From DATGIQ01 sp035295665 (GTDB lineage Bacteria; Planctomycetota; Planctomycetia; Gemmatales; Gemmataceae): DNA of 8,131 bases. Positions 5,985 through 8,131 of this stretch are shown here, in pieces (the first letter of the stretch is position 1; every line of letters begins with the position of its first letter). The stretch spans positions 1 to 8,131 of the forward strand of contig DATGIQ010000583.1 of NCBI GenBank assembly GCA_035295665.1, written 5' to 3'. The notes under the pieces were generated by a model. It was given only the letters and a program-made list of their open reading frames with translations, was not told where the DNA came from and ran no database searches. The position numbers and the translations under genes were made by a program.

Positions 5985-6791
5985 TCACTTGCGATCTTTC
6001 AAAGCACCTTCCGGCGGCGCGAAAAGCACCAGCACCGTCAAATCTTCGCGAATATCGTCGAAGCGATGCGGCACGGTTCGTTCCACGAAGATCAACGATC
6101 CTGGTCCCACGGGCTGCTCTTGCTCACCCGTCCGGAGCTTTCCCTGTCCACGGAGGACGTAGTAGACTTCATCCTCGGTGTGCGGCTGCTGCAAATCGGG
6201 CTGCCCAACCTCCAGGTGGTAAATGCCCATGCTGAGCGACCCCGCACGGAGGAACTCCAGCCAGGTTTGGCCGCTCCGCTCCTGTTGCGCCAGGATCGTT
6301 CCTAAATCGAAGCTCTGCAGCGGTTGGTCTCCTAAGTCGAGTTCCAGGAAGAGCGTACCGGCAACCGGGTTGATCGTGTACGGCGCGATCGGTCGGAAGC
6401 CCAGAGATATGTAAAGGGCGAGGGCCTGCTTCATCGTCGGCAGCGTGTCTAGACGCATTCGATCATAGCCGACTTGCCGGGCTGCCGAAACGATGGCCAA
6501 TGCTAGGCGGCGACCAAGATTCCGCCCCCGGACGCTCGGCCGCACGTACAGCCGCTTCATCTCACAAATCCCGTCACTCAGTTTCCGGAGCGCAACACAG
6601 CCTACCGGCTTACCTTGTTCCAAGGCCAAGAGCAGCCGGCCAGCAGGCGGAACGTATGCACCGGGCAACTCGGCCAGTTCCCGCGCGAAATCCTGGAAAT
6701 CGAGGCTGACTTCCAGCGAAGCCGCGTATTCTTGGAAAAGCTCTCTTACCTGGCGAACCTGCGCCTCGGTCTGGGCCGGGATGATTTCCAT
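5985..6791 (-). CDS. GNAT acetyltransferase fused to a cupin domain
   Basis: 268 residues. Residues ~1-152 are a GNAT N-acetyltransferase: strand GKPVGCVALRKL (60-71), then motif A CEMKRLYVRPSVRGRNLGRR (76-95), which contains the acetyl-CoA pyrophosphate loop, and the B-motif end ALALYISLGFRPI (123-135). Residues ~160-262 are a single cupin barrel: QPHTEDEVYYVLRGQG (202-217) gives ligands His204 and Glu208, and VPHRF supplies His242. The first His of the usual HxH is Gln202. The GNAT would transfer an acetyl group from CoA to an amine; the cupin may bind a metal and a small ligand. The substrate is unknown. The start is fixed by CAGGAGG, with 9 bases between GGAGG and the ATG. It follows the DinB-like gene by 27 bases and is the last gene of a likely three-gene operon. 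The fusion is continuous in one frame, so it is not an artefact of adjacent ORFs. Confidence 0.88.
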   Translation of the reverse strand: MEIIPAQTEAQVRQVRELFQEYAASLEVSLDFQDFARELAELPGAYVPPAGRLLLALEQGKPVGCVALRKLSDGICEMKRLYVRPSVRGRNLGRRLALAIVSAARQVGYDRMRLDTLPTMKQALALYISLGFRPIAPYTINPVAGTLFLELDLGDQPLQSFDLGTILAQQERSGQTWLEFLRAGSLSMGIYHLEVGQPDLQQPHTEDEVYYVLRGQGKLRTGEQEQPVGPGSLIFVERTVPHRFDDIREDLTVLVLFAPPEGALKDRK

Positions 6792-6818
6792 CGAGAAATG
6801 CCTCCTGCCGGGAGTCTT

Positions 6819-7337
6819 TCAAACGGGCGCACCCGCTTCATGAGTATCCGGGGTCCAGGCAAACCGATACCGAGCCCCCAGCTGCGACCGTGTCCTATGC
6901 ACGATCTCCTGTGTGTGGCCTCGAAAGTGCGGCACGCTATCGAAAATGGCTCCCAGCCCAGTGACGTCGAATCCCTGGATGCGCCGGCCCTCCAGCAGGC
7001 GCTGGGCGGTCAACCGACTCAATACTCCTTTGGCCTCTTCCACCACCTCGTCCAATCGCGGCAACAATTCTGCTTTCGGGATCGGACCCCGTTCCGAAAA
7101 CTCCGCGGGTCGATTGCGATCGTCGGCTTTCCCACCGAGCCCCGCAATGATCCATTGCCGCACGTTGCCGCATAGGTGCAGGATCAAGTTACCGATACTG
7201 TTCTGTTCGGAACTGCCTCGCCACCACACTTGCTCGTCGCTCAATTGTGAAAGGCAGTGCTTGATTCTGGCCAAGGCATTGGTCAATTCTTTCGCCGCCT
7301 CTGTCCCCACGGCAGCGGCCAATTCATCGGCGGTCAT
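6819..7337 (-). CDS. DinB-like (DUF1572-type) four-helix protein
   Basis: 172 residues from ATG 7337, chosen because GAGG lies about 8 bases upstream; the frame extends 28 residues further to 7421, but that part would overlap the upstream gene. The pattern of an early helix (ELTNALARIKHCLSQLSDEQ), then NSIGNLILHLCGNVRQWI with His54, and late PHFRGHTQEI with His137 and His141 (HxxxH) reproduces the metal-binding His triad of the DinB/YfiT superfamily. Relatives are small cytosolic metal-binding proteins, some of them bacillithiol- or mycothiol-dependent transferases; the DUF1572 group has no established reaction. It sits 20 bases after a GNAT gene and 27 bases before the GNAT-cupin gene, so it is probably translated from the same message. 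Confidence 0.85.
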   Translation of the reverse strand: MTADELAAAVGTEAAKELTNALARIKHCLSQLSDEQVWWRGSSEQNSIGNLILHLCGNVRQWIIAGLGGKADDRNRPAEFSERGPIPKAELLPRLDEVVEEAKGVLSRLTAQRLLEGRRIQGFDVTGLGAIFDSVPHFRGHTQEIVHRTRSQLGARYRFAWTPDTHEAGAPV

Positions 7338-7357
7338 TGGGTGATCCTCACAATTTC

Positions 7358-7780
7358 TCAACCAAGCGTGCGAACGTGCCGAGCAATGCGGTCGTCGGTC
7401 GGATATCCCGCGGCGTGCCAAAAGCTGGTGGCCACAGCGTCGTTCTTTGCCACCAAGGCCGTAATGCGCTTGACTCCTTGCCGGGCCAGTCGTTTCTCCA
7501 CCTCGGCCACCAATGCTCGGGCAATGCCGCGCCGTCGATAGTCGGGGTGAACGGCCAGTCGATAGAGGTTGCCGCGCCAGCCGTCGAACGTACCGATGAT
7601 CGAGCCGATGATCCGCTGCTGGGCCTCGGCCAATAATACATGGGCAGGACTGGCAGCGATGGCCCGCCGCAGATCGTCCGGGGTATCGCTGACACTGGGG
7701 ATTGCCTCGGCCTGTCGCCAGAGATCGAGGACCGCGTTGATATCTTCCAGCCGGCAGTCGCGGATGGATATGTTGCTCAT
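7358..7780 (-). CDS. GNAT family N-acetyltransferase
   Basis: 140 residues from ATG 7780, which has GGAGG 5 bases upstream; a longer reading from 7840 lacks such a site. It is a compact single-domain GNAT. After the N-terminal strand SNISIRDCRLEDI come ISGT-like strand IIGSIIGTFDG (57-67), motif A NLYRLAVHPDYRRRGIARAL (71-90) with the acetyl-CoA loop RRRGIA (82-87), and motif B-like AVATSFWHAAGYP (115-127). The arrangement resembles RimI-like and small-molecule acetyltransferases, but the acceptor cannot be read from sequence. It is the first gene of the cluster that continues with the DinB-like and GNAT-cupin genes. No good -10/-35 pair was found in the 92 bases upstream. Confidence 0.9.
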   Translation of the reverse strand: MSNISIRDCRLEDINAVLDLWRQAEAIPSVSDTPDDLRRAIAASPAHVLLAEAQQRIIGSIIGTFDGWRGNLYRLAVHPDYRRRGIARALVAEVEKRLARQGVKRITALVAKNDAVATSFWHAAGYPTDDRIARHVRTLG

Positions 7781-7872
7781 CCTATCCTCCGATGGCCACG
7801 ACGGAGAAGACCTTGCGATGGACACTGTGACACGGCCCAACGGAGCCGGGTTCGCAGTAAGTCTTCACGGGG

Positions 7873-8130
7873 CTAGTCCGGCGGCGTCCACGGCTGGCCC
7901 ACCATCGGTAGTCCCACCCGGCCGGTCCGGGGATTTTTCGCACAGGAGAAGGGAAGCGAATAGATCGATTTGGACAAAACATACCAACAAAAGGTGCAAT
8001 GGTTCGAGGTCTTCCCCGGTAAAGCGTCGGGATCTCGTGCCAGGATCTCGTCTCGGATGGCCGTCAGCCCTTGGCGGAAAACCTTGCCGACATACGGGTG
8101 CCGTCGCGCTCGCCGGATGATGCGGGCGAC
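7873..8130 (-). CDS. Unrecognised protein, partial at window edge
   Basis: The minus-strand frame is open from the right edge (5' end missing) for 85 codons to a TAG at 7873-7875. The first ~45 codons look like real protein: ARIIRRARRHPYVGKVF, then RQGLTAIRDEILARDPDALP, with the regular charge pattern of amphipathic helices. The last ~40 codons (including an HCTFC pair and a Pro/Gly-rich end) are less convincing, so the gene may have been interrupted there or may use another frame. I do not recognise the family. It lies 92 bases upstream of the GNAT gene on the same strand. Confidence 0.4.
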   Translation of the reverse strand, partial: VARIIRRARRHPYVGKVFRQGLTAIRDEILARDPDALPGKTSNHCTFCWYVLSKSIYSLPFSCAKNPRTGRVGLPMVGQPWTPPD

Positions 8131-8131
8131 C

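Noticed and set aside
5782..6162. Plus-strand frame across tRNA-Arg
   Set aside because: It reads the tRNA antisense and continues opposite the cupin domain; there is no independent support.
1..8131. CRISPR array, complete insertion sequence, or complete defence/toxin-antitoxin system
   Set aside because: No regularly spaced repeats, no transposase with terminal inverted repeats, and no recognisable defence or toxin-antitoxin gene pair were found on either strand.

Overview
The window looks like chromosomal DNA from a GC-rich planctomycete (Planctomycetota, possibly Gemmatales or a relative). Three things point there: a complete DUF1501 protein with a Tat-type leader, a decayed cyclase/TPR gene ending in the 'NGYKDAAHMKND...DPLR' tail common on planctomycete TPR proteins, and the conserved N-terminus of a planctomycete-type tyrosine integrase. 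This assignment is by family recognition only; no search was run.

Layout. Positions 1-744 hold no convincing protein gene. They carry the 5' half of a tRNA-His(GTG), cut just after the anticodon loop and followed 14 bases later by a strong hairpin, then about 450 bases of apparently non-coding DNA. Positions 745-2681 (minus strand) carry a DUF1801 protein and, upstream of it, a secreted SGNH-hydrolase-like protein. A 241-bp divergent intergenic region separates these from the only plus-strand gene, a DUF1501 protein (2929-4302).

Positions 4299-5695 (minus strand) are a graveyard. In transcription order they hold: the first 39 codons of an integrase, a short helix-turn-helix ORF, a class III nucleotidyl cyclase/TPR gene broken by frame changes and internal deletions, and the last ~43 codons of what looks like a FAD-dependent monooxygenase. 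The integrase start lies 112 bases past the 3' end of an intact tRNA-Arg(CCG) at 5808-5881, which has its own good sigma70-type promoter. This is the usual geometry of an integrative element at a tRNA gene, so I read the block as the eroded remains of an island.

Positions 5985-7780 (minus strand) form a compact, probably co-transcribed set with gaps of 20 and 27 bp and good ribosome binding sites: a GNAT acetyltransferase, a DinB/DUF1572-like protein, and a GNAT-cupin fusion. The right edge cuts an unrecognised minus-strand ORF (7873-8130).

I did not find a complete undescribed system. The items most worth a second look are the island scar at tRNA-Arg, the collapsed cyclase-TPR gene, the split tRNA-His, and the GNAT-cupin fusion with its operon partners.
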